DNA of 64,000 nt from an uncultured Eubacteriales bacterium (GCA_900544965.1 UQXE01000005.1:1-64000); one strand, 5' to 3'. Positions 1 through 8,509 are shown, numbered from the stretch's first letter. Made by a program: numbers and translations. The notes: generated from the sequence alone by a model not told the origin.

Positions 1-31
1 AAAGGGGACTTTTTACAAAAAGTCTCCTTTG
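1..31. terminator. Hairpin resembling an intrinsic terminator
   Basis: An A/T-flanked inverted repeat: AAAGGGGACTTTTT pairs across a 3-nt loop with AAAAGTCTCCTTT, one wobble. It probably closes a gene lying to the left of the window. A GC-rich inverted stretch (GGGGTTTGGGGCGGAGCCCC) follows at 36-55. Confidence 0.45.
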
Positions 32-61
32 GCGGGGTTTGGGGCGGAGCCCCATGTAATG

Positions 62-81
62 GGCCTGATAGCTGCTTGCAA
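62..81 (+). repeat. 20-nt sequence shared in inverted orientation with 31786-31805
   Basis: The 20 bases GGCCTGATAGCTGCTTGCAA occur again, reverse-complemented and without mismatch, at 31786-31805. Both sites lie beside copies of the multi-hairpin repeat. The flanks do not obviously align, so this may be part of a second small repeat or an extra module of the same family. Confidence 0.6.
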
Positions 82-142
82 CCAAAGGCCAGCTTTTGCT
101 GGTTGATCTCGCGATATGCTAAACAGGCGCATCGCGACGCCG

Positions 143-219
143 AAGGGTGAGAGGCAATACTTTTACCGCAGAAAAGCGGCTGCCCGTTTTTTGACACGCC
201 GATATTACATGGATCTGTT
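143..219 (+). repeat. Partial copy (E) of the multi-hairpin dispersed repeat
   Basis: Only the 3' part of the element is recognisable. The stretch GAAGGGTGAGAGGCAA corresponds to the hairpin-4 right arm. AAAAGCGGCTGC, then CCGTTTTTT and GACACGCC, correspond to the hairpin-5 terminator stem and the element end. The 5' hairpins seen in copies A-D are missing or too diverged to recognise. Confidence 0.55.
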
Positions 220-291
220 CATGCGCTAACGACAATCCTGCAAGAATTTAAGGACTTTTTCTGCATACATATATTTCTGAGCATGCCTTGC

Positions 292-319
292 TTGACAAGG
301 CGGTAAGTTTGAATATAGA
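292..319 (+). promoter_or_regulatory. Candidate sigma-A promoter for the 359-5897 gene set
   Basis: TTGACA at 292-297 is followed after 16 bp by TATAGA (314-319), with the alternative TAGAAT at 18 bp. The start codon at 359 is about 35 nt downstream and is preceded by an AAAGGA ribosome binding site at 344-350. Confidence 0.5.
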
Positions 320-358
320 ATATGTGCGGTCAACCGCCTAAATGAAAGGACAATTATT

Positions 359-1051
359 ATGGATATACCTGATATCGCATCCGAGTCAAGACGTCTTTCA
401 ATTAACGCGTTTCACGCTCAAAACGGCGTCGTCTTCGTTGACCCGTATAATACATATATTGGTCCGGATGTAAAGATCGGTAAGGGGACTGTGATTTATC
501 CAAACGTATGTATTGAGGGAAAAGTGCTGATTGGAGAAAATACAATAATACATATGGGTTGCAGCATTAAGGATACTGTTATCGGAAACGAATGCGTTTT
601 ACGCTACGTAGTTGCCGACACAGCCGAGATAGGGAACAACGTAAAGATTGGACCGTTTGTCAATCTAAGGCCCAATACACATATTCAGGACGACTGCAAA
701 ATTGGTGATTTTGTCGAAATCAAAAACTCTAATTTAGGTTTGGGCAGCAAAGCGCCTCATCTCTCATATATCGGCGACGCTGATGTTGGAAGCCAAGTCA
801 ATATTGGCTGCGGTGCTATATTTGTAAACTATGACGGGATAAAAAAGCATAGAACGCATATAGGTGACAGGGCCTTTATCGGATGCAACACAAACCTTAT
901 AGCGCCGCTGAAACTCGGCAGCGACACCTTTACCGCCGCAGGCTCTACAATCACCAGGGACGTGCCGGACGGCGCTCTTAGCGTTGAGCGGGGCGAGCAA
1001 AAAAACATTGCCGGATGGGTGGAACGCATGAGATCCAGAAAAGGGGACTAG
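359..1051 (+). CDS. GlmU C-terminal-type N-acetyltransferase (left-handed beta-helix), no pyrophosphorylase domain
   Basis: The 230-residue protein is almost entirely hexapeptide repeats (IG-x-x-x-x and V-x-IG units) forming a left-handed beta-helix. Its C-terminal half follows the GlmU acetyltransferase domain closely: LRPN with Arg about 104, FVEIKN with Lys about 122, PHLSYIGD with His about 134 at the place of the catalytic His, VNIGCG and NYDG. In full-length GlmU (about 450 residues) this domain acetylates glucosamine-1-phosphate using acetyl-CoA, before UTP-dependent uridylylation by the N-terminal half. Here the nucleotidyltransferase half is absent, and the first 20 residues do not resemble it. 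The gene leads a set with murF-like and ddl genes, so a cell-wall precursor role fits. It could instead acetylate another sugar phosphate. It overlaps the next gene. Confidence 0.8.
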   Translation: MDIPDIASESRRLSINAFHAQNGVVFVDPYNTYIGPDVKIGKGTVIYPNVCIEGKVLIGENTIIHMGCSIKDTVIGNECVLRYVVADTAEIGNNVKIGPFVNLRPNTHIQDDCKIGDFVEIKNSNLGLGSKAPHLSYIGDADVGSQVNIGCGAIFVNYDGIKKHRTHIGDRAFIGCNTNLIAPLKLGSDTFTAAGSTITRDVPDGALSVERGEQKNIAGWVERMRSRKGD

Positions 1052-1818
1052 AAAACCGCTTGTACATAAACATCGACGGTATAAATATTAATTATGAACG
1101 CATCGGATCGGGCAAACCGGTCCTGTTGCTGCATGGTTGGATGGCTGGTATTGATACCATGCGTCCCATCGCGGCCCATCTTGTAAAGCTGGGCAGGGAG
1201 GCCGTTATGCTGGACTTTCCGGGTATGGGCATAAGCGAACCTCCCCCCGCGCCTTGGGGCGTTCCCGAATATGCCGAGATCACCAGAAAGTTCATCTCCA
1301 TTCTTGGTTTGGAGGGCTGCGATCTTATATGCCACTCGTTCGGAGGCCGTGTTACCATAATGCTGGCGTCAGCGGAGCCTGATTTGTTTGGCAAGTTGAT
1401 ATTAATCGACGCCGCCGGACCAAGGCCAAAGCGCAGCCTGGTCTATTATTTAAAAACTTACTCTTATAAGCTTGCAAAGAAGGCGGCTAAGGTAAGCGTA
1501 TTTAACCGCATGTTCAATCTGGATCAAAAGATTAAAAAGGCCGGTTCGGACGACTATAAGTCGCTTTCAGGCGTAATGCGCGAAACCTTTGTAAAGGTTG
1601 TAAATCTTGACCTTACTGAGTTGTTGGATAAAATCAAAAATGAAACGCTGCTAATATGGGGCAGCGAGGATACCTCCGCGCCTCTATGGATGGGGCGGCT
1701 AATGGAAAAGCGCATGAAAAACGCTGGACTAGCGGTGATCGAAGGCGCGGGCCATTTTAGCTATATAGACGACTACTTGCGCTTTTGCGCTATGCTGGAT
1801 ATAGTTTTAAAAGATTAA
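1015..1818 (+). CDS. Alpha/beta-hydrolase fold protein
   Basis: A single alpha/beta-hydrolase domain of about 250 residues. Counting from the ATG at 1015, the oxyanion-hole segment is LLLHGW (38-42), the nucleophile elbow is CHSFGG with Ser108, the acid is probably Asp219 in WGSEDT and the base His247 in GAGHF. A conserved family and a complete triad suggest an active hydrolase, but the substrate cannot be read from sequence. The ATG at 1015 lies inside the preceding gene. A TTG at 1060, 9 nt after the upstream stop and preceded by AAAAGGGG, is a plausible alternative and would remove 15 residues without conserved content. It sits between the acetyltransferase and the MurF-like ligase, so co-transcription is likely. 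Confidence 0.8.
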   Translation: MGGTHEIQKRGLENRLYINIDGININYERIGSGKPVLLLHGWMAGIDTMRPIAAHLVKLGREAVMLDFPGMGISEPPPAPWGVPEYAEITRKFISILGLEGCDLICHSFGGRVTIMLASAEPDLFGKLILIDAAGPRPKRSLVYYLKTYSYKLAKKAAKVSVFNRMFNLDQKIKKAGSDDYKSLSGVMRETFVKVVNLDLTELLDKIKNETLLIWGSEDTSAPLWMGRLMEKRMKNAGLAVIEGAGHFSYIDDYLRFCAMLDIVLKD

Positions 1819-1836
1819 TAAGGAAGGGGAAATTTG

Positions 1837-3453
1837 ATGACCGATTGGTTGACATACATTCTCACCATGCTCGTTGCTGCAGCGTCGGCAGCGTCTTCAC
1901 TGAAGTTTATTCATATGCTGCAGCTTGAAAGCTATCAGGGCAAGATGTACCTTAAGTGGCTTAAAGCGCACCTGTCCGATTGCCTTCCGTACCTCAGCAT
2001 AGGGCTTTTATCATGTGGAATAAGGCTTTTGTCGGCCGCGTTAAATAACCATGTCCTTGAAACCCTTTTATACCGTGCTTCCGATCTTATCTGCATAGCG
2101 TCCCTCTCGGTTGCATTCATAGTATGGTTAAAAAAGGATCATAGAAAACCGCTTAAGTATACCGCCAGGGCTATACGGCTTATCGTTATGCTTTCCATAA
2201 TCTGCGCCGCGCTTTCGTGCGCTTCGCTTTTGGATATGGGATATACCAACGTAACTGCAAGCTATATTGTTAAATCCGTACTGCGTTTCTCTCCATGCAT
2301 ATTAGCGCCGATTATGGTTCTGCTAGCTTATTTGATTACCTACCCTATAGAATGGCTGGTAAAAAGATGGTACTTTAACGACGCAAGGCGAAAGCTCGCC
2401 GCCAGAACAGATATTGTAAAAATCGGCATAACCGGAAGCTATGGCAAAACCAGCACCAAATTTATGCTTGCTTCCATGTTAAGCGAGAAATATAACGTTT
2501 TATATACGCCTTCTAGCTATAATACGCCAATGGGCATTACCAAAATAGTTCGCGGCGAGCTTAAGCCGGAGCATCAAGTATTTGTCGCTGAGATGGGCGC
2601 GCGCTACAAAGGCGATATAAAAGAGCTGTGCGAGCTTGTGCGCCCCACATATGGTATAATAACCGCCGTTGGAAAGCAGCACCTTGAGACATTCGGCTCC
2701 TTTGAGAGCGTTATAAGCACAAAAGAGGAGCTATTGGACAGTCTGCCCATGGACGGCCACGCATTTATAAACGGCGACAGTCCTGTATGTGTCGAAATGT
2801 TCGGGCGCTGCAAGGTTGGCGATAAAAACCTTTTTGGTATAGATGGCAAAGGCTTGTATATGCATGCTGAAAATATTGAGGTTGGCGAATCAGGAAGCAG
2901 TTTTGACCTTGTCAGCGCTGATGGACGCCGTGAAAGGTGCACTACGGCGCTTCTTGGGCGTCATAACATATTGAATATCGCAGGAGCGGCGTCAGCGGCA
3001 TATAACCTAGGCGTAAGCATGAAGCAGATTTCAAACGCTATAGCCTCACTAGAGCCTGTAGAGCACCGTCTTCAGCTTATCAAGGGCGCCGTTACCGTTA
3101 TAGACGACGCGTTTAATTCCAACCCCGCCGGCGCTAAGGCGGCGCTTGAAGTGCTGTCGGCGTTTTCGGGACGAAGAATAATAGTTACCCCAGGGATGGT
3201 GGAACTCGGCAATGAGGAGGCGGCTCTGAATGAGGAATTTGGCAGGCAAATTGCTGAATGCGCGGACATAGCGATAATCGTGGGCGCAATAAACGGCGAA
3301 AACATAAGGCGGGGACTGCTTTCCGCCGGCTTTGATGAAAAAAGCATCGTAATGGCAACCACCTTCTCGGAAGCCACCGAAGCGTTGCCGTCATATACGG
3401 AACCTGGGTGCGTAGTATTGTTTGAAAATGATCTGACCGATAACTATAATTGA
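1837..3453 (+). CDS. MurF-type Mur ligase with N-terminal membrane domain
   Basis: The first ~185 residues hold about five hydrophobic segments ending in a basic stretch. They are followed by a Mur-ligase ATPase domain with the P-loop GITGSYGKTSTK (about 198-209), a central ligase domain (VAEMGARYKGDI, TAVGKQHLETFG) and a C-terminal domain (VIDDAFNSNPAGAKAAL, ALLGRHNILN). MurF joins D-Ala-D-Ala to UDP-MurNAc-tripeptide, and the next gene is a D-Ala-D-Ala ligase, which supports that role. Ordinary MurF is soluble and about 450 residues. The membrane-anchored form may be an alternative MurF or act on a lipid-linked or other amide-linked substrate. The ATG at 1837 follows AAGGAAGGGG with good spacing, better than the TTG at 1834. 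Confidence 0.8.
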   Translation: MTDWLTYILTMLVAAASAASSLKFIHMLQLESYQGKMYLKWLKAHLSDCLPYLSIGLLSCGIRLLSAALNNHVLETLLYRASDLICIASLSVAFIVWLKKDHRKPLKYTARAIRLIVMLSIICAALSCASLLDMGYTNVTASYIVKSVLRFSPCILAPIMVLLAYLITYPIEWLVKRWYFNDARRKLAARTDIVKIGITGSYGKTSTKFMLASMLSEKYNVLYTPSSYNTPMGITKIVRGELKPEHQVFVAEMGARYKGDIKELCELVRPTYGIITAVGKQHLETFGSFESVISTKEELLDSLPMDGHAFINGDSPVCVEMFGRCKVGDKNLFGIDGKGLYMHAENIEVGESGSSFDLVSADGRRERCTTALLGRHNILNIAGAASAAYNLGVSMKQISNAIASLEPVEHRLQLIKGAVTVIDDAFNSNPAGAKAALEVLSAFSGRRIIVTPGMVELGNEEAALNEEFGRQIAECADIAIIVGAINGENIRRGLLSAGFDEKSIVMATTFSEATEALPSYTEPGCVVLFENDLTDNYN

Positions 3454-3496
3454 CGCAGCCGCAGCCATAGAGGCCCTGTTGGCAATAGGAGGGAAT

Positions 3497-4663
3497 ATGA
3501 ATTTAGGTATAATATTTGGAAGCAGAAGCGCTGAACATGACGTATCGATAATTACCGGCCTTCAGGTGCTGGAAAACGCGGACAGGGAAAAGTATAACGC
3601 CTTTCCCATATACATCTCACGTGAGGGCGGCTGGTTTGTTGGGGAGCCGCTTAGGGATATAAAGACCTATAAATCGTTTGACCCAAATATGAAGGGTTTG
3701 ACAAGGGTCACCCTTCCCCCTGTTCCCGGCTTAAACGGATTGTATACGCTTAACTCTGGAGGGTTGTTTTCCAAATCGTCCAAGGTACATGACCTTGATT
3801 GCACTATATTAGCCCTGCACGGAATGCATGGCGAGGACGGATGCGTTCAGGGATTGTTGGAGCTTGCCGACATACCGTATTCCAGCAGCGGACTGGTTGG
3901 ATCCTCAGTCGGCATGGATAAAATAATGATGAAAAGCGTGTTTAGGAGCATGGGGCTTCCTGTTCTTGACAACATATTCTTTTATAGGAGCGAGTGGCGC
4001 AAAAACCCCGATAATATACTTGCAAAAGCTGAAGAACTGGGCTATCCTCTCTATATCAAGCCGGCTAATCTTGGATCGTCAATCGGCATCGGCCGCGCTG
4101 AGAATGCGCAATCGCTTAGGAAGGCTATAGAGGTTGCCGCTGAGTTTGACAGGCGCATATTGATAGAAAAAGGACTGGAAAAGCCCGTGGAGGTAAACTG
4201 CGCATGCATGGGCTTTGACGGGGAATGTACGGTTTCGCTGTGTGAACAGCCCGTATCATGGGAAGACTATCTGACGTTTGAAGATAAGTATACAAGAAAC
4301 GCGGGCAAGGGTATGAAAAGCCTGTCAAGGCGCATTCCCGCTCCGATAGGCGACGAGATGACAAGACGGATACAGGCGTTTACCGCTGAAATATTCCGTA
4401 CTTTGGAGTGCAAAGGCATAGTTAGGATTGATTACCTGATCGATGCCTCAGAAAACAAGCCCTACGTCTGCGAAATCAACACTATTCCAGGCTCGATGGC
4501 ATTTTACCTGTTTGAACCGCTTGGAATATCCTTCAGGCAGCTTGTGGATAGGCTTGTGGAGTATGCGAACAAGGCACTGGCGCAGAAACACTCATCCACT
4601 TTTGCATATGACTCTCAGATACTCAATAAGGCCCAAAAGGGCAAAAAAACCTTGAACAAGTGA
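3497..4663 (+). CDS. ddl: D-alanine--D-alanine ligase
   Basis: A 388-residue ATP-grasp enzyme that makes the D-Ala-D-Ala dipeptide for peptidoglycan. Visible signatures are the N-terminal FGSRSAEHDVS loop, LHGMHGEDGCVQGLLE, SSGLVGSSVGMDK, the ATP-binding IKPANLGSSIGI segment, and the metal-binding RIDYLID and EINTIPGSM motifs near the C-terminus. Length and order match the Ddl family. The start is the ATG at 3497 preceded by TAGGAGGG; an upstream TTG at 3479 adds six residues without support. It lies 43 nt after the MurF-like gene, as in Firmicutes murF/ddl pairs, and 19 nt before icd. The ~25-residue C-terminal tail is Lys-rich and unlikely to be catalytic. Confidence 0.93.
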   Translation: MNLGIIFGSRSAEHDVSIITGLQVLENADREKYNAFPIYISREGGWFVGEPLRDIKTYKSFDPNMKGLTRVTLPPVPGLNGLYTLNSGGLFSKSSKVHDLDCTILALHGMHGEDGCVQGLLELADIPYSSSGLVGSSVGMDKIMMKSVFRSMGLPVLDNIFFYRSEWRKNPDNILAKAEELGYPLYIKPANLGSSIGIGRAENAQSLRKAIEVAAEFDRRILIEKGLEKPVEVNCACMGFDGECTVSLCEQPVSWEDYLTFEDKYTRNAGKGMKSLSRRIPAPIGDEMTRRIQAFTAEIFRTLECKGIVRIDYLIDASENKPYVCEINTIPGSMAFYLFEPLGISFRQLVDRLVEYANKALAQKHSSTFAYDSQILNKAQKGKKTLNK

Positions 4664-4682
4664 AAGGAAGAGGAAAGACACG

Positions 4683-5897
4683 ATGGCTAAGATCCAGATG
4701 CGTACGCCGTTGGTGGAGATGGACGGCGACGAAATGACCCGTATAATATGGTCAATGATCAAAACCGACCTGCTCGAACCCTATGTTGAACTTAAGACCG
4801 AATATTATGATTTAGGCCTTAAACGCCGTGACGAGACCGATGACCAGATCACAGTTGAGGCGGCGGAAGCTGTCAAGAAGTATGGCGTAGGCGTTAAGTG
4901 CGCTACAATCACCCCAAACGCCCAGAGGGTTACGGAGTATAACCTTAAAAGAATGTACAAGAGTCCAAACGGAACGATCCGTGCGATACTCGACGGAACA
5001 GTTTTCCGTACTCCGATTACGCTGAATTGCCTTAAGCCGTCTGTGCGCTCTTGGGCAAAACCCATCACAATCGCCCGTCATGCCTATGGCGATATATATA
5101 AGTGCTCTGAATTCAGGGTACCTGGCCCCGGCAAGGCTGAAATCAAGTTCACCGATACCGAGGGCAATGTATTATTCGACGAAACCGTGTTTGATTTTAA
5201 GACCCCTGGCGTACTCATGGGAATGTACAACAAGGACGACTCGATAACCAGCTTTGCCCGCGCATGCTTTGAATTTGCGCTGTCAACCAAGCAGGACCTC
5301 TGGTTTTCAACCAAGGATACCATATCGAAAAAATACGATCATACCTTTAAGGATATTTTCCAGGAGATATTCGACAAAGAATATAAAGCCAAGTTTGAAG
5401 AAGCCGGCATAACCTATTTCTATACGCTTATTGACGACGCGGTAGCCAGGGTTATACGTTCGGAGGGCGGCTTTATATGGGCATGCAAGAACTATGACGG
5501 CGATGTTATGAGCGATATGGTCGCCACGGCATTCGGTTCCCTCGCCATGATGACCAGCGTTCTGGTATCCCCGGACGGCAACTATGAGTACGAGGCTGCC
5601 CACGGAACTGTAACGCGCCATTACTATAAGCACCTTGAGGGTGAAAGCACCTCGACTAACTCCATGGCAACACTGTTTGCATGGACTGGTGCGCTGAGAA
5701 AGCGCGCGCAGCTTGACGGCATAGCCGAGCTTATAAAATTTGCCGATGATATGGAGAGAGCGGCGCTTACCACTATAGAAAACGGCTTTATGACCAAGGA
5801 TCTGGCGCTCTTGTCGGATCATGCCAATAAGACGGTGCTTGATACGGAGGGATTTATCCTTAAGGTCAAGGAAACTTACGAATCAATAGCCGGCTAA
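4683..5897 (+). CDS. icd: NADP-dependent isocitrate dehydrogenase (type II, homodimeric)
   Basis: A 404-residue enzyme with the features of the eukaryote-like dimeric NADP-IDH subfamily: VEMDGDEMTRIIW at the N-terminus, TITPNAQRV, the substrate-binding SPNGTIRAILDGTVFR, ARHAYGDIYK, and the metal-binding LIDDAVARVIRSEGG and NYDGDVMSDMVA region. It oxidatively decarboxylates isocitrate to 2-oxoglutarate in the cytoplasm. In an anaerobe this mostly supplies glutamate precursors and NADPH. The start follows AAAGGAAGAGGAAAG. It is the last gene of the first transcription unit; a strong terminator begins 38 nt after its stop. Confidence 0.95.
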   Translation: MAKIQMRTPLVEMDGDEMTRIIWSMIKTDLLEPYVELKTEYYDLGLKRRDETDDQITVEAAEAVKKYGVGVKCATITPNAQRVTEYNLKRMYKSPNGTIRAILDGTVFRTPITLNCLKPSVRSWAKPITIARHAYGDIYKCSEFRVPGPGKAEIKFTDTEGNVLFDETVFDFKTPGVLMGMYNKDDSITSFARACFEFALSTKQDLWFSTKDTISKKYDHTFKDIFQEIFDKEYKAKFEEAGITYFYTLIDDAVARVIRSEGGFIWACKNYDGDVMSDMVATAFGSLAMMTSVLVSPDGNYEYEAAHGTVTRHYYKHLEGESTSTNSMATLFAWTGALRKRAQLDGIAELIKFADDMERAALTTIENGFMTKDLALLSDHANKTVLDTEGFILKVKETYESIAG

Positions 5898-5934
5898 CCA
5901 GCAATAGGCGGTAACAGGCTTATTTCGATGGTTT

Positions 5935-5975
5935 AAGCGTACGGGTACAGGTACCCGTACGCTTTATTTTTATTT
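5935..5975 (+). terminator. Rho-independent terminator after icd
   Basis: AAGCGTACGGGTAC (5935-5948) and GTACCCGTACGCTT (5951-5964) form a perfect 14-bp inverted repeat, followed by TATTTTTATTT. The rest of the 5898-6279 gap contains an 8-bp inverted repeat (AAATCCAT at 6023-6030, ATGGATTT at 6051-6058) and the promoter below. Confidence 0.88.
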
Positions 5976-6126
5976 GGGCCTCGCCTCTATAAATTCGACA
6001 TACCGGATGCATTCTAAACTATAAATCCATTCAGATATGCTCTATATCATATGGATTTGGGTGAATAGCCGGCTGATGCGGTCCCTTTTGTTTTTCATTC
6101 CTATCGCATCATCCCCTTTGATTTAG

Positions 6127-6154
6127 TTGAACTAAAATGTTATGATTATATATT
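6127..6154 (+). promoter_or_regulatory. Candidate promoter for the sigma/anti-sigma operon
   Basis: TTGAAC (6127-6132), a 16-bp spacer and TATATT (6149-6154). This fits a weak sigma-A promoter. The GAAC in the -35 also recalls ECF-type promoters, but no CGTC-like -10 is seen at the right distance, so self-activation cannot be claimed. Confidence 0.35.
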
Positions 6155-6279
6155 GATTATCATGCAGTCAAGGACGCGGATAAATCGTTATATTTATTGA
6201 ATGGCAGACGGACTATTTCTACTAAAACTTTACCAAGGACGGTGAGGCCGCCACGAATGATAAACAATTTAACAACATA

Positions 6280-6762
6280 GTGGAAGCCTACGAAAAACTG
6301 GTGTTTACCGTCTGCTACCGACTTGTTGGCAATTACCACGACGCTCAAAATCTAACCCAGGATACCTTTATTGCCGCCTTTAACCACATTGGCGAAATGG
6401 ACGGAACCAATATTAAGGGATGGTTAGTCAGGATAGCGTCAAACAAGTCGAAGGATCTGCTCAAAAGCGCTTACTACCGCCGTGTGTCGATAATGGAGGA
6501 TATCTCCGAACTGGATATCCTCCGCGAAGAAATGTCTCCTGAACGCATACTGATTGAGGGAGAAACGGGCGAAATAATACGTCAAAGCATAGTCAGCCTG
6601 CCGGAACCATACCATGACGTTGCAGTCCTATTCTTTCTTGAAGAAATTTCAGTGGAGGCTATCGCCACAAGGCTGTCAAGGCCCAAAAAAACCGTTCAGT
6701 CGCAGCTGTATCGGGCTAAGCTTAAGCTTAGAGACGAACTGAGGGAGGTGCTTAGGTTATGA
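6280..6762 (+). CDS. ECF-family RNA polymerase sigma factor
   Basis: A sigma-70 family protein of about 160 residues with region 2 (VCYRLVGNYHDAQNLTQDTF, then GWLVRIASNKSKDLL) and region 4 helix-turn-helix (LPEPYHDVAVLFFLEEIS to KKTVQSQLYRAKLKLRDEL). ECF sigmas direct RNA polymerase to stress or envelope regulons. The start is odd. GTG at 6280 has no ribosome binding site and clips a family-like N-terminus; codons from 6253 read T-N-D-K-Q-F-N-N-I, with ACG where Met is expected and GGTGAGG five bases upstream. An in-frame TAA at 6223 rules out a start further up. Either ACG is used, or this is a recent start-codon mutation or sequence error. The stop overlaps the anti-sigma start (ATGA-type coupling). 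Confidence 0.85.
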   Translation: MEAYEKLVFTVCYRLVGNYHDAQNLTQDTFIAAFNHIGEMDGTNIKGWLVRIASNKSKDLLKSAYYRRVSIMEDISELDILREEMSPERILIEGETGEIIRQSIVSLPEPYHDVAVLFFLEEISVEAIATRLSRPKKTVQSQLYRAKLKLRDELREVLRL

Positions 6763-7232
6763 ATGAAAATGAATATTTCGACAGCAACGGGCACCTAAGC
6801 GACGCGGCTTTCAGCGCTCTGGCTTCGGGCAAACAGCTGGATGAACTTACCCGTCTGGAAATGGCTGAACACCTCTCGTTCTGTGACAAATGCGTTGAAA
6901 GCTGCGTCGATGCGACACAGTCCGGCGAACTGGCTGAACCCGACGGCTCGTGCCTATTGGACGTTCGGCGCGGGCTTCGCCGAATTAAACGCAGCAATCT
7001 GGTTCACCGCGCGGCAACAGCGGCGCTTGCGGCAGCATTGGCCCTCACCCTGTGGTTTACAGGTATGTTTGATATCGACGTTGGAAAGACCAGCGGGGTT
7101 TTTAACAATATCGACAGCGGGCTTTCAAGCCTTTGCGATTCGATCTCCAGCTTTGGCAGATCGTTAATCGATGCGCTTGGCAATTTTACCGATTTAATAT
7201 CATTTGAAAGGAATACTGACTATGAAGAATGA
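6759..7232 (+). CDS. Zinc-finger-type membrane anti-sigma factor
   Basis: A 157-residue protein with an N-terminal H-x3-C-x2-C motif (HLSFCDKC, about residues 38-45) typical of zinc anti-sigma (ZAS) domains, a basic linker, one hydrophobic segment (about 86-106) and a short extracytoplasmic tail with amphipathic character. It should hold the upstream ECF sigma factor inactive until an envelope signal releases it. Translational coupling to the sigma gene (4-nt overlap) supports the pairing. The extracytoplasmic part has no recognisable sensor domain. Confidence 0.72.
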   Translation: MNENEYFDSNGHLSDAAFSALASGKQLDELTRLEMAEHLSFCDKCVESCVDATQSGELAEPDGSCLLDVRRGLRRIKRSNLVHRAATAALAAALALTLWFTGMFDIDVGKTSGVFNNIDSGLSSLCDSISSFGRSLIDALGNFTDLISFERNTDYEE

Positions 7233-7761
7233 AAATACGTTCCTTACGTTTGTCCTGGCTATTATACCCGGGGCCGGTATGATGTATCTGGGGGCGATGC
7301 GGTTTGGCACCTTAATAATGTTTATATTCTGCTCTGTCATATGGCTAGCCTCCGCGACCTCCTTTTCTCTTATGGCTTTGATGTTGCCAGTGATCTGGTT
7401 TTATGCGTTTTTCAAAACCTTTCAGTTTAAAAGGCTGGATGAAGAAGGCCGCCTTAGTGAAGAAAAACGTCTGATCAGCGTTAGTGGGAAAAATACCGAC
7501 GGCTTGAAAGCGATATTTAACAAACGGCATCTTTGGCTTGGCATACTCTTATGCCTGGCAGGCCTGTGGCTGACCATTGACTCCGTTATACTGCCCATAC
7601 TTCGCCAGTATGACATCGATATCACATATCCTATATATAGTAGGATTCCGGATATGTTTGTATCCCTTGCGCTGATAGTGCTGGGTGTGATGCTTGTCAG
7701 AGGCAGAAAAAAGGGTGACAACGGCGAAATTAAAGGATATGGAGGAAAAAAAGATGAATAA
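7222..7761 (+). CDS. Multi-pass membrane protein with TM2-like PGAGMMYLG motif
   Basis: A 179-residue protein with hydrophobic segments near residues 6-25, 30-50, 53-67, 105-125 and 145-160. The N-terminal IIPGAGMMYLGAMRFG resembles the glycine-rich turn of TM2-domain proteins. The ATG at 7222, after GAAAGG, overlaps the end of the anti-sigma gene and is preferred over the upstream in-frame TTG at 7204. It belongs to the sigma/anti-sigma operon and may be a regulon or signalling partner. Function unknown. Confidence 0.65.
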   Translation: MKNENTFLTFVLAIIPGAGMMYLGAMRFGTLIMFIFCSVIWLASATSFSLMALMLPVIWFYAFFKTFQFKRLDEEGRLSEEKRLISVSGKNTDGLKAIFNKRHLWLGILLCLAGLWLTIDSVILPILRQYDIDITYPIYSRIPDMFVSLALIVLGVMLVRGRKKGDNGEIKGYGGKKDE

Positions 7762-8509
7762 TGAAACCTCTTCATCAGCCGAATCAACTCCAGCTGTGCG
7801 GATTGAAGCCAAGCGGGCAAGGAGGGTAGGCACTATAACGATGGGTTCTACGCTGGTTCTGGCGGGCGTTGCGATACTGCTGTACATATTTTATCCCGAT
7901 CTCAATATATCATTGCTGCTAAGCTTGGCGCCCCTTGTACTAATCGCCCTTGGCCTGGAGATGATAATTATGTATATCGTCCGGCGCGGAGAGCGGCTGC
8001 GTTATGACTTTGTTTCTACACTGTTGAGTATACTGCTTATCGCATTCAGCATAGGCAGCGTATACATGTCGCAGTTTTGGAATGAATATGGACCTTCAAG
8101 CAGGGCGAGGCAAGAGGCAAAGTTCTCCGTAGCTAGAACCATAGAAACGAACTTGAGCGACGCGCTTAAAGGGAATGAACTTGTAATTGGCGTTGACGTC
8201 GACAGCTATAATGGACTGATTGTGGATGAAGCCGGAGTCTTTAATGCTGAAAAATCATACGTGGTTTGCAATGTTACCATGGCAGAGAGCAAGGATGTAA
8301 AGACTCCCCAAAGCTTTGCTGAAGAAGTAAGAGCGATAATGGATAGGCTTCTCGCTTTGGACTATGATTTCGCCATGCTGATGTTCAATAGCACGGACGG
8401 GTATTCTGTGATCTTGGATGATCCAACTAAGATGGGGCTGTCTAGTCAGCTTCTTTCACAGCTTGTGGATATCCCGGGCGGCAATCTGAATGACGCCAGT
8501 CCCACTTGA
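7754..8509 (+). CDS. Membrane protein of the ECF operon, function unknown
   Basis: A 251-residue protein with a charged N-terminus (KRARRVG), three or so hydrophobic segments (about 26-44, 50-72, 84-103), then a ~145-residue soluble C-terminal domain without a recognised motif. The arrangement recalls the membrane half of LiaF-like or DUF5668 envelope-stress proteins, but that is a loose resemblance. The ATG at 7754 follows GGAGGAAAAAA and overlaps the preceding gene by 8 nt. Confidence 0.6.
   Translation: MNNETSSSAESTPAVRIEAKRARRVGTITMGSTLVLAGVAILLYIFYPDLNISLLLSLAPLVLIALGLEMIIMYIVRRGERLRYDFVSTLLSILLIAFSIGSVYMSQFWNEYGPSSRARQEAKFSVARTIETNLSDALKGNELVIGVDVDSYNGLIVDEAGVFNAEKSYVVCNVTMAESKDVKTPQSFAEEVRAIMDRLLALDYDFAMLMFNSTDGYSVILDDPTKMGLSSQLLSQLVDIPGGNLNDASPT

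Noticed and set aside
1014..1026. GGGTGGAACGC resembling the T-box antiterminator core
   Set aside because: It lies inside the end of the acetyltransferase coding region, lacks the rest of a T-box and no aminoacyl-tRNA synthetase or amino-acid gene follows.
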